Assembly: GCF_016724845.1 (NCBI RefSeq)
Contig: NZ_CP068082.1
Span: forward strand, 1,302,001-1,366,000
Direction of reading: 5' to 3'
DNA length: 64,000 nucleotides
From: Sphingobacterium spiritivorum
GTDB taxonomy: Bacteria; Bacteroidota; Bacteroidia; Sphingobacteriales; Sphingobacteriaceae
The notes beneath the pieces are model-generated. The model saw only the letters and a list, made by a program, of their open reading frames with translations. It ran no database searches and was not told the origin of the DNA. A program made the translations under genes and the position numbers. Below are positions 9,252 to 17,676 of the stretch, piece by piece (positions within the stretch are counted from its first letter, which is position 1; every line of letters begins with the position of its first letter).

Positions 9252-9780
9252 AGCTAACATATTTTCTTTCATTGTATTTAACTTCTACTGCTCCTGCTTC
9301 TTTCAATAATGAATCGATCAATGCATGGTCAGCATTTTCATGAGCATCAATAGCAATTATAAAACGATCATCTGTTGCTCTCAGATCCATGACACGCGGT
9401 GCACGTCCCGGAAACAAGTGGTTGCGGTAGAAAAACGTAGCTACCATACCAAGAGCACATAATAAAATAGTAACCTCAAATGTTACAGGAACAAAGTTAG
9501 GAAGAGGCATTGAAGGCTTTCCACCAATATTCATAGGCCAATCGTAAGCCATTGTATAATACAATAAACTAAAACCCAGAATGGTACCTGTAATTCCGAA
9601 ACAAAATGCTGCAATTGGAAGACGTGATGGACGTACACCCAACTTAGCTTCTATACCGTGAATAGGCATAGGTGTAAAGCAATCGTAAATGCTGATATTA
9701 TTTTTCTGCAATTTGTCTATCCCGTGCATCATTTCGTCCGGGTCAGCAAAACTACCTAGTATATATTTTGTATTGCTCAT
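9244..9780 (-). CDS. actD: Alternative complex III subunit ActD (DUF3341)
   Basis: A 178-residue protein with a soluble N-terminal domain, a conserved 'DCFTPMPIHGI' (about residues 34-44), two membrane helices (about 60-80 and 100-120) and a short C-terminal domain. This matches DUF3341, the ActD subunit, a structural component of alternative complex III. It is 5 nt from actC and overlaps actE, in the canonical actC-D-E order. Confidence 0.92.
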   Translation of the reverse strand: MSNTKYILGSFADPDEMMHGIDKLQKNNISIYDCFTPMPIHGIEAKLGVRPSRLPIAAFCFGITGTILGFSLLYYTMAYDWPMNIGGKPSMPLPNFVPVTFEVTILLCALGMVATFFYRNHLFPGRAPRVMDLRATDDRFIIAIDAHENADHALIDSLLKEAGAVEVKYNERKYVSYE

Positions 9781-9785
9781 TGCTA

Positions 9786-11264
9786 TTATTTTTGTAACTC
9801 TTTAATATCCTGTTCAGTAACTGAATCGTATTTCTCCAATGAATCTCTGAAGAAAGCAACTTGTTCTTCAGGGAATGCACCTTCTTTAACCAATTTGGTT
9901 TTATGTTGTAAGCTGGAGCTTTTCAGTAGTAATTTCACCTCTGCTATCGCAATACCCGGTAAGAAACGTAAGAATAATAAGAACAGTGTGAAGAATAGAC
10001 CGATCGATCCTACGAAAATACCTACGTCTGTCCATGTCGGGTAGAACATTGCCCAGGAAGAAGGAAGGTAATCGCGGTGTAAGGAAGTCACGATAATTAC
10101 GAAACGCTCAAACCACATACCGATGTTCACGACAATTGAAAGTACCCATGAAATAGGAATACTGGTACGGATCTTTTTGAACCAGAACAACTGAGGAGAG
10201 ATCACGTTACACGTCATCATCGACCAGTATGCCCATGCATAAGGTCCTGCGATACGGTTTTCAAATGCGTACATTTCAAACTCTGAACCCGAATACCATG
10301 CAATGAACAACTCAGTCAGATAAGCGATACCTACGATAGAACCTGTGATCATAATAATCTTGTTCATCGCCTCGATATGGAACATCGTGATATAATCTTC
10401 GAAGTTCATGACTTTACGAAGGATCAGCAATAATGTCTGTACCATCGCAAAACCTGAGAAGATCGCACCTGCCACGAAATATGGAGGGAAGATCGTTGTA
10501 TGCCATCCCGGAATAACAGAAGTTGCAAAGTCCATGGATACAATGGTGTGTACCGAAAGTACAAGTGGAGTAGAGATACCTGCAAGGATCAAAGAGATGA
10601 TCTCAAATCGTTGCCAGGTTTTTACTGAACCATTCCATCCGAAAGATAATACTTTATAGACTTTTTGTTTCATTCCTGTAGCACGGTCACGTACAGTAGC
10701 GATATCCGGTAACAGACCACAGTACCAGAATACTAAGGAAACTGTGAAATATGTTGAGATCGCGAATGCATCCCATACCAGCGGAGAGTTAAAGTTAACC
10801 CAAAGTGATCCGAATTGATTTGGTAACGGGAAAATCCAGTATGCTAACCATGGACGTCCCATGTGAGCTACGACATAGGTAGCGGCACAGATAACGGCGA
10901 AGATTGTCATCGCCTCTGCAGAACGGTTAATCGAGTTACGCCAGTTTTGACGGAAGATTAACAATACTGCTGAAATCAGTGTACCTGCGTGACCGATACC
11001 TACCCACCATACGAAGTCGGTGATATCCCATGCCCAACCCACTGTTTTGTTAAGCCCCCAGGCACCGATACCGGTCCAAAAGGTATAACTTACACTCACT
11101 ACCCATAATAAAGCGCCAAGGGCTGCAACGGTAAAACCGATCCACCATGCTTTATTAGGTTTATTTTCAACTGGCAGTAGAATATCATCCGTGATCTTAG
11201 CATAGGTGATATCACGACCAGTCATTAATGGTTCTCTTAATATTGATTCGTTATGCGATGACAT
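9786..11264 (-). CDS. actC: Alternative complex III NrfD-like quinol-binding subunit ActC
   Basis: A 492-residue NrfD/PsrC-family membrane protein with about ten helices. It has family stretches such as 'WWVGIGHAGTLISAVLLIFR' and 'HTIVSMDFATSVIPGWH', the latter carrying residues expected near the quinol site. It oxidises menaquinol and passes electrons to the ActB iron-sulfur clusters. The gene lies between actB (30 nt away) and actD. Confidence 0.95.
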   Translation of the reverse strand: MSSHNESILREPLMTGRDITYAKITDDILLPVENKPNKAWWIGFTVAALGALLWVVSVSYTFWTGIGAWGLNKTVGWAWDITDFVWWVGIGHAGTLISAVLLIFRQNWRNSINRSAEAMTIFAVICAATYVVAHMGRPWLAYWIFPLPNQFGSLWVNFNSPLVWDAFAISTYFTVSLVFWYCGLLPDIATVRDRATGMKQKVYKVLSFGWNGSVKTWQRFEIISLILAGISTPLVLSVHTIVSMDFATSVIPGWHTTIFPPYFVAGAIFSGFAMVQTLLLILRKVMNFEDYITMFHIEAMNKIIMITGSIVGIAYLTELFIAWYSGSEFEMYAFENRIAGPYAWAYWSMMTCNVISPQLFWFKKIRTSIPISWVLSIVVNIGMWFERFVIIVTSLHRDYLPSSWAMFYPTWTDVGIFVGSIGLFFTLFLLFLRFLPGIAIAEVKLLLKSSSLQHKTKLVKEGAFPEEQVAFFRDSLEKYDSVTEQDIKELQK

Positions 11265-11294
11265 AGTTTTTTTTATTTCAAGTATTGAACAAGA

Positions 11295-14200
11295 TTAAGC
11301 CTCAAAAGTGTTTCTAACTTTTGTCATATAACCAATACCTGGTTGTACGTTGATTTCTTCAAGAACATAGTAAACGCGTTCGTTACGTAATGCTTTTGAA
11401 ACTTCTGACTCTGGATCGTTTGCGTCTCCGAAGATGATAGCATTTGCAGAACAAGCTGCCTGACATGCCATTTTAATATCACCGTCTTTAACTTTACGGT
11501 TTTCCATTTTCGCATGCAATTTACCCGCCTGTATACGTTGGATACACATAGAACATTTTTCCATTACCCCGCGTGAACGAGAAGTAACATCTGGATTCAA
11601 TACTAATTGTGTAAACTCGTTATTCAGGTAATTGTCGAAACGGGAATCATTCCAGTAGTTGAACCAGTTGAAACGACGTACTTTATAAGGACAGTTGTTC
11701 GCACAGTAACGTGTACCGAAACAACGGTTATAAGCCATATGGTTAAGACCTTCAGAAGAGTGAACAGTCGCCAGTACCGGACATACAGTCTCACATGGTG
11801 CGTGAGCACAGTGCTGACATAACATCGGCTGGTGTACTACTGTTACGTTTTCGAAATCTTTGATATGTGCAATTTCTTTCTCTTTCGTATATTCTTTACC
11901 CTCTTCTTCAATCGTGTAATAACGGTCAATACGTAACCAGTGCATCTCACGACGACGACGTACCTCATCACGACCTACAACAGGAATATTATTTTCAACG
12001 TTACATGCTACGATACATGAACCACAACCTGTACATGCATTCAGGTCGATCGCCATTACCCATTTGTGACCAGGTTGCTCAAATTTGTTCCACAAATCAT
12101 ACGTTTTGTGGTTATCCGAGAATTTACCTGATTCAGAAGCCGGGTTTTTAAGATATTGTGCAAATGAAGTCTCACGGATAATGTTACGGCCTTCAATTGT
12201 GTGGTGTGTCTGTGTCTGTGCTAATTCATAAGTACCGGATGCTTTGGTCACTTTTGCTTTTGACACAAACTGTACAGTACCGTTGATCAGGCTTGCAAAC
12301 GGATAAGCGTTCACCCCTACTCCGTTACCTGCTTTACCGACTTTCTCACGTCCGAAACCTATTGCAACAGATACCGTCTTCATCGCCTGTCCAGGTTGAA
12401 GAAGAACAGGAAGATCTACTTTATAACCGTTTGCTTCTACTGTCACGATACCATTCTCCCCTATGCCCAGCTCCTCTGCATATGCAGGATTAAGTGCAGC
12501 ATAGTTATCCCATGTTACTTTAGATACCGGATCAGGTAACTCTAACAGGTAAGCGTTATTTCCGTAGCGGCCATCACGAACTGTAGTAGGTTCGTATAAT
12601 TTCAGCTCTACATCACCTGCAATATTTTTTGCCGCTGCAGCGATTGCAGAAACAGCGGTATTTACATTACCGGCAAAAGCTGCAGCAATACCTGAAGCTG
12701 TTCCTTTGAATACGAAACCAGTTTGTAAAACATCTTTCCATGTTTTACCTGATCCCGGAAGGATTGCAGATTCCCATGTTTGTTTTACGAAGTCGTAAAT
12801 ATTTGTAGTATCACCTGACCAGATCAGCAAACTTTGTTCTGCCTGTCTGGTGTTGAATACCGGATTGATTGTCGGTTGTACGATAGTGTAATATCCTTCT
12901 GTAGCAGAAGCATCACCCCATGATTCAAGGAATGTACTGTTAGGAGCAATAGCTTTCAATAGAGAAGCAGTCTCATCTGCACGATCTGAGAAAGAAAGGC
13001 TGAATTCTACTTTTGCCAATGCATCTTTTACATCACTTGCTTTGAAATAACTATAGACAGGGTTAGTATCTAAGAAGAATGCTACTCCTACCTGACCAGA
13101 TTTAGCATCTGCCAGGAATTGCTGGAAAGCAGCATCAGATCCCTGATGTTGTTTGCTGAAGTTATTAAGATCGATAACAGGTCCGTAAGCGTTCAGAGCT
13201 GCATTGATCGCATTGACCAACACCTGTACATTCACGTCATTAGATCCTGAAACGACTACAGAAGCACCTTTATTAGCTAACAATTCTTTGGAAGCCAATT
13301 TAATTGCTGTCTGTGCTTTTTGTACTGTTATACCACCAGCAAGGCTTGAGCCTGTGATCTCATTATACAGCGAGATCAGAACAGCTCCTTCTTCTGAAGG
13401 TTTGATTGCAATACGAACATCGGCATTTGTTCCGGTCATACTTAATCCGGATTCAAACTGGATGTGACGTGACATTTTACCATTTTTCAATGATTTGTAG
13501 TCACGGTTTTTCATATAGTCCTGCGTATGTTCTTCACCAGCCAACCAACTTCCCAGGAAGTCTGCAGCTACTGAAACTACGACCTGTGCTTTATCAAAAT
13601 GATAAGTCGGGATCACGGCTTTACCGAAGCTTTGATTATTTGCTTCTGTAATACCGTTGTAAGATACTGCATCTACCTGAACCAGATTGGCAGTAGGATA
13701 TTTACCCGTTAATTTTGCGATTGCGGCTAAAGTAGAAGGACTGTTGATCGTGGAAGCAACAATTGTAATTTTCTTGCCAGCAGCAGCAGCTTTATCCAAA
13801 GCGGCTTTTACTGTGCTATCCAATTTAGACCACTCAACGTCTTTACCTCCGATTTGAGGATTCTGAACTTTAGACATGTCGTACAGATCCAACACCGATG
13901 CTGATGTTGCAGCGTCTGTACCCTGAGTCAAACCGACAGAATTCGGATTTGCCTCTAATGAGATCGGACGGCCTTCACGTGTTCTTACTAATACACTCTG
14001 TCCGTTGAAAGACGAAGCATAAAAGTTAGGTATACCCGGAGTTACCTCCTCAGGTTTGATCACGTAAGGCACAGCCTTATGCACTGGTGTACGGTTACAA
14101 GCTGCTAAAGTTACAGCACCTAAACCAAAGCCCAATGCTTTTAAGAAATCACGGCGAGGAGTTTTAGTGCTCAAGCCGGCTTCATTCAATACATCTTCTA

Positions 14201-14300
14201 CAGGAATTGATTCGGCAAACTCTCCCTTGCTGTTTTTTACAAAAGCAGGCGTTTGATGCAATTCTTCCAAACCTTTCCAATATTTCTTGTTGCTATCCAT
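11295..14300 (-). CDS. actB: Alternative complex III iron-sulfur / molybdopterin-like subunit ActB
   Basis: A 1001-residue fusion. Residues 48-70 have a twin-arginine signal ('RRDFLKALGFGLGAVTLAAC') whose final Cys also fits a lipobox. A long molybdopterin-oxidoreductase-like domain (about 85-720) follows, which in this family no longer holds a Mo cofactor. The C-terminal ferredoxin-like domain (about 745-985) has Cys clusters 'CTGCGSCIVAC', 'CQHCAHAPCETVCP', 'CANNCP' and 'CSMC', enough for several Fe-S clusters. It carries electrons from ActC to the c-type hemes. Confidence 0.95.
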   Translation of the reverse strand: MDSNKKYWKGLEELHQTPAFVKNSKGEFAESIPVEDVLNEAGLSTKTPRRDFLKALGFGLGAVTLAACNRTPVHKAVPYVIKPEEVTPGIPNFYASSFNGQSVLVRTREGRPISLEANPNSVGLTQGTDAATSASVLDLYDMSKVQNPQIGGKDVEWSKLDSTVKAALDKAAAAGKKITIVASTINSPSTLAAIAKLTGKYPTANLVQVDAVSYNGITEANNQSFGKAVIPTYHFDKAQVVVSVAADFLGSWLAGEEHTQDYMKNRDYKSLKNGKMSRHIQFESGLSMTGTNADVRIAIKPSEEGAVLISLYNEITGSSLAGGITVQKAQTAIKLASKELLANKGASVVVSGSNDVNVQVLVNAINAALNAYGPVIDLNNFSKQHQGSDAAFQQFLADAKSGQVGVAFFLDTNPVYSYFKASDVKDALAKVEFSLSFSDRADETASLLKAIAPNSTFLESWGDASATEGYYTIVQPTINPVFNTRQAEQSLLIWSGDTTNIYDFVKQTWESAILPGSGKTWKDVLQTGFVFKGTASGIAAAFAGNVNTAVSAIAAAAKNIAGDVELKLYEPTTVRDGRYGNNAYLLELPDPVSKVTWDNYAALNPAYAEELGIGENGIVTVEANGYKVDLPVLLQPGQAMKTVSVAIGFGREKVGKAGNGVGVNAYPFASLINGTVQFVSKAKVTKASGTYELAQTQTHHTIEGRNIIRETSFAQYLKNPASESGKFSDNHKTYDLWNKFEQPGHKWVMAIDLNACTGCGSCIVACNVENNIPVVGRDEVRRRREMHWLRIDRYYTIEEEGKEYTKEKEIAHIKDFENVTVVHQPMLCQHCAHAPCETVCPVLATVHSSEGLNHMAYNRCFGTRYCANNCPYKVRRFNWFNYWNDSRFDNYLNNEFTQLVLNPDVTSRSRGVMEKCSMCIQRIQAGKLHAKMENRKVKDGDIKMACQAACSANAIIFGDANDPESEVSKALRNERVYYVLEEINVQPGIGYMTKVRNTFEA

Positions 14301-14343
14301 TTAAGCTGTATATATAAGATTGCGTATTCCTAAATAATAATTA

Positions 14344-15618
14344 TTAATAGTGACATTTACCACATTCCAGACCACCAATCATCGCTGCAGTCATCTTCTC
14401 ACCTTTTTTCAATTTCTCGTGAGCTTCAATTAACTGGTCATAGTATTTATTGTCAGTATTTACTTCTGTTTTTCTGTGACAGTCTACACACCATTTCATG
14501 GTTAACTGTGAATACTGGTACACTTCTTCCATATCCTGAATAGGACCGTGACATGTCTGACATTCTACTCCTGCTACCACTACGTGTTGCGAGTGATTGA
14601 AGTAAGCAAAGTCTGGCAGATTGTGAATACGGATCCACTGGATCGGACTAGGATTATCGCCATACTGACGTGTATCCGGATTGTAATCCAATGCCTTGTA
14701 GATTTTCGCGATTTCAGGCGAGATCTCACCATCGTAGTGCTCAGATGCTGTTACTGTATTGTGACAGTTCATACATACATTCGCAGATGGAATAGAAGCA
14801 TTCTTGGATTTGAAAGCACCTCCGTGACAATACTGACATTCGATCTTATTCACACCAGCGTGTAGTTGGTGAGAGAATTTGATTGGCTGTACAGGCTTGT
14901 ATCCTTCGTGCACACCGATATTCCACATTGTTTTCCAACCGGCAACTGATAATACAGCTACGATCATCAACACAGCAAAGAATACCAGTTTCTTGTTTTT
15001 GACAAAGCTTTTCGCAAATGCCAGGTAGCGGCTGTCTGTACCAGTACCAAGATTGGCATCTTCAGCAATCTGATTTTTAGCGATTACTTTCTCTAATGTT
15101 TTAGAAACACGATTCAGTAATACAATCACCACCAATGCCAACAGGATAATACCTGCCATACCAAGGATAGACCAGTTAGAAGCTCCTGTATTCTCTACAG
15201 CAGCACCTCCTTTAGCGCCTCCCTTTTCCGGATTGTCAGCTTTTGCACTTTCAGCATCGATGTATGCCAATACACTTTTGATTTGATCGTCAGACAAATC
15301 TGTGAATGCAGTCATCACCGATTTGTTGTACTCTTCAAAAATGGCTATCGCATCCGGATCACCGGAAGCGATTAACGCTTGCGAGTTTCTAACCCATTTG
15401 ATCAACCATTCCTGATCTTTGGTTTTTGTAATGTCCTTCAAAGCCGGACCAACTAATTTTCTGTTAATCGCGTGACAAGATGTACATTTAGATTTGAAGA
15501 TAGCTTCACCTTCCTTAGCATCTTGCGCATGCGACACAGTCGTAACGGCAAATAACAATACCAAACTAACTGATATTGACTTCGCAAGTCTTCCCAAAAC
15601 GGATGAGATATTTCTCAT
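14344..15618 (-). CDS. actA: Alternative complex III multiheme cytochrome c ActA, with an extra N-terminal monoheme domain
   Basis: A 424-residue protein; ATG at 15618 is preferred to a GTG at 15627. A signal peptide ends near 'VSHAQ'. A monoheme cytochrome c domain follows with 'CTSCH' (about residue 45). A linker with one membrane helix comes next (about 150-170), then another anchor (about 210-230) and the usual pentaheme domain with CQYCH, CMNCH, CQTCH, CVDCH and CGKCH. Six heme c sites are therefore visible. It is the first gene of the respiratory locus, 44 nt before actB. Confidence 0.93.
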   Translation of the reverse strand: MRNISSVLGRLAKSISVSLVLLFAVTTVSHAQDAKEGEAIFKSKCTSCHAINRKLVGPALKDITKTKDQEWLIKWVRNSQALIASGDPDAIAIFEEYNKSVMTAFTDLSDDQIKSVLAYIDAESAKADNPEKGGAKGGAAVENTGASNWSILGMAGIILLALVVIVLLNRVSKTLEKVIAKNQIAEDANLGTGTDSRYLAFAKSFVKNKKLVFFAVLMIVAVLSVAGWKTMWNIGVHEGYKPVQPIKFSHQLHAGVNKIECQYCHGGAFKSKNASIPSANVCMNCHNTVTASEHYDGEISPEIAKIYKALDYNPDTRQYGDNPSPIQWIRIHNLPDFAYFNHSQHVVVAGVECQTCHGPIQDMEEVYQYSQLTMKWCVDCHRKTEVNTDNKYYDQLIEAHEKLKKGEKMTAAMIGGLECGKCHY

Positions 15619-15989
15619 ATTTAGCACTTTATACTATTTATTTATGAATATAAAAATTTTTAATCCGACTATATAAGAAGACACTCCTCCCATATAGTGC
15701 CACAAAAGTATAACTTATTAAGCAATCGCTGACAATTTCATGACGTAATTTATCAATTTATAATCATTCTAAACAAATTGGATTTTTCGCCCCTCACGAT
15801 TCATGGTAGAACAACTGTTTTTATAGCTCTGTTCAACGGATTTAACGTTATTTTTGTTTTTCTGATGACAAATATACCCCAATATATTAGGATATTTACT
15901 GCTGGAAACAGACAAATATTCGGCAAAACCAAAGCCCTGAAAAAGCGAATCGCCGTGTCATCATAAACTAAAGTAATGACAGTCATTTT
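15619..15989. other. Divergent intergenic region between actA and msrB
   Basis: About 370 bp separating two divergent genes. It holds the likely act-cta promoter. Short open frames here (for example about 62 codons on the plus strand at 15778-15966) show no recognisable protein features. I see no clear plus-strand promoter for msrB. Confidence 0.5.
15703..15735 (-). promoter_or_regulatory. Probable promoter of the act-cta locus
   Basis: On the minus strand a -7 box TACTTTTG (15703-15710) fits the Bacteroidota consensus TAnnTTTG. A TTG lies 22 nt further upstream (15733-15735), slightly farther than the usual 19-21 nt. The expected leader to the actA ATG is about 75 nt. Confidence 0.5.
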
Positions 15990-16487
15990 ATGCTAAGAAA
16001 ATTATTTATATCCCTCTCTGTCATACTGTCTTTATGGATCATTGGCACCACGTTTGCAACCGGTTCATTTTACTCCGGAGAAAATACTAGGGATACTATT
16101 AAAAACATATTAAAGATGGACGATAACAGCAAATACAATAAACTGACTCCTGAAGAAGAATACGTAATCTTACGTAAGGGAACGGAATACCCTTTTACCG
16201 GGACTTTATTGGAAAACAAGAAAAAGGGAACATATATCTGTAAAAGATGTAATGCTCCGCTTTACCGCTCAGAAGACAAATTTGAATCACACTGCGGCTG
16301 GCCAAGTTTTGACGATGAGATAAAAGGAGCCGTAAAACATGTCCCTGATGCGGACGGCAGACGTACTGAGATCGTCTGTAACGCTTGCGGCGCACATCTG
16401 GGACACGTATTTACAGGTGAACAGTTCACAGCTAAGAATACACGTCACTGTGTCAATTCTATATCCATGAAATTTGTGGAAGATTAA
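15990..16487 (+). CDS. msrB: Exported peptide-methionine (R)-S-oxide reductase
   Basis: A 165-residue MsrB that reduces the R form of methionine sulfoxide. An N-terminal hydrophobic segment (residues 4-24) suggests export or membrane anchoring, so it would act in the envelope. The domain (about 45-162) has both zinc-binding pairs, CKRC (about 83) and CNAC (about 132), the resolving-region motif 'CGWPSF', and the catalytic Cys in 'RHCVNSISM' (about 154). It is divergent from the cytochrome locus and convergent with the lacI-type gene, and may repair proteins oxidised near the respiratory chain. Confidence 0.93.
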   Translation: MLRKLFISLSVILSLWIIGTTFATGSFYSGENTRDTIKNILKMDDNSKYNKLTPEEEYVILRKGTEYPFTGTLLENKKKGTYICKRCNAPLYRSEDKFESHCGWPSFDDEIKGAVKHVPDADGRRTEIVCNACGAHLGHVFTGEQFTAKNTRHCVNSISMKFVED

Positions 16488-16522
16488 AAAATCTCACTCT
16501 GATCAGTTAGCACTGATCAGAG
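16486..16522 (-). terminator. Terminator of the LacI-type regulator gene
   Basis: An 11-bp hairpin CTCTGATCAGT / ACTGATCAGAG (loop TAGC) overlaps the regulator's stop codon. On the minus strand it is followed by TGAGATTTTTT. The plus side has no T-tract, so it acts mainly on the minus strand. Confidence 0.6.
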
Positions 16523-17510
16523 AAGATTCTCTTACTTTGAGTTCGCAAGGCAATACAACCTGCTTCAGTTTTTTATTTTTGCCCTGTATCTGTCCTAATA
16601 AAGCAGTGATGAGCTCATCTGCGATTTCAGCAATAGGCTGTGACACCACAGTAATGGACGGTTCATACAGTTTGAACAGCGTATGATCATCGAAAGCAAC
16701 CATTGCAGGCAATTTACGCTGATTGATTTTTACGGATTTCAGTCCGTCAATGGCCAGGTAATTGGTCGCAAAAACAACAGCATCCAGTCTGTTGTCCTCG
16801 ATGAATTCGTCTATCTCACGTACCCTCTCCTCTTCCGGAGCATCCTGCTGTACCTTTTTAATAAAAGCTTGTTTCTTATATTTATCGATACCTTTCATAT
16901 AACCATCCAGCCGGTCTCTCATCTGGGTCTGATCGGAATACAAAGAGACAAGCCCCACACGTTTGAAACCCTGGCCGATCAGATGATCGGTAGCGTCGTA
17001 GGCCCCTTTGAAATTATCTGTAATCACATAATTGGTTTCCACATTTGCGAGATAACGGTCAAAAAGAATCAAAGGGACATTATTCTGTTGAAGTTGTGTA
17101 ATGGTTTCGTCCAAACCTTCGGAAGGTGTGATAATAAATCCGTCGATCTGACGATCGTAGAACATCTGGATAAGTTCTTTGGATTTTGTTTCATCATTAT
17201 CCATACTACAATAGATAATATGGTATCCGCTGGCATAAGCTTTTCCTTCGATCAGTTTAGCAATATTGGAAAAGAAAGGGTTCGAAATATCCTCTACCAG
17301 TAAGCCTAAAATTTTAGTTTTTCCCGTGCGCAAACTTTTAGCAAGTTGGTTTGGTTTATATCCGACTTTCTTCACGTGATCAAGCACACGCTTCGTCAGA
17401 CCATCGCTAATTCGCTTTTCTTTGGCTTTATCATTTAAAATAAAAGAAACGGTGGTGACGGAGATGCCCAAGTCTTTAGCAATATCGCTAATTAAAATTC
17501 TTTTCTTCAT
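16503..17510 (-). CDS. LacI-family transcriptional regulator
   Basis: A 335-residue LacI/GalR protein. The N-terminal helix-turn-helix (about residues 6-25, 'ISDIAKDLGISVTTVSFILN') and hinge helix ('YKPNQLAKSLRTGKTK', about 50-65) bind DNA. The rest is a periplasmic-binding-protein-like sugar sensor (about 68-330). It is divergent from the GH92 alpha-mannosidase gene across 166 bp containing two operator-like sequences, so it probably controls that gene and itself in response to a sugar. The ligand cannot be read from the sequence. Confidence 0.9.
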   Translation of the reverse strand: MKKRILISDIAKDLGISVTTVSFILNDKAKEKRISDGLTKRVLDHVKKVGYKPNQLAKSLRTGKTKILGLLVEDISNPFFSNIAKLIEGKAYASGYHIIYCSMDNDETKSKELIQMFYDRQIDGFIITPSEGLDETITQLQQNNVPLILFDRYLANVETNYVITDNFKGAYDATDHLIGQGFKRVGLVSLYSDQTQMRDRLDGYMKGIDKYKKQAFIKKVQQDAPEEERVREIDEFIEDNRLDAVVFATNYLAIDGLKSVKINQRKLPAMVAFDDHTLFKLYEPSITVVSQPIAEIADELITALLGQIQGKNKKLKQVVLPCELKVRESSLISAN

Positions 17511-17547
17511 CCTGTAACTGTATAGGTAAAATTGATTGAATAACGAA

Positions 17548-17609
17548 GCTAAAAAATTTTTAGCATATTATCTATTATAATTTTTACAAAATTGCTAAAA
17601 GGTTTTAAT
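17548..17609. promoter_or_regulatory. Operator-like palindromes between the LacI gene and GH92
   Basis: A palindrome with perfect 8-bp arms, GCTAAAAA-A-TTTTTAGC (17548-17564), is followed by a related, less symmetric site GCTAAAAGGTTTTAAT (17594-17609), 46 nt start to start. Paired operators in the divergent region fit LacI-type control. The assignment is inference. Confidence 0.45.
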
Positions 17610-17676
17610 AGGCATATTTAAATATTTTTTGTAATATTATCCTTATTTTAATGACAATCTATAAAACAAATAATGA

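Noticed and set aside
13204..13651. Plus-strand open frames of 80-90 codons opposite actB
   Set aside because: They are antisense shadows of a strongly conserved gene with Fe-S and molybdopterin-like domains; composition is typical of shadow frames.
15778..15966. Open frame of 62 codons between actA and msrB
   Set aside because: No recognisable motif; overlapping open frames exist on both strands in AT-rich DNA, and it lies in a promoter region.
16503..17510. The LacI regulator as controller of the respiratory locus
   Set aside because: It is separated from that locus by msrB and faces the GH92 gene with operator-like sites between; sugar control of that gene is the simpler reading.
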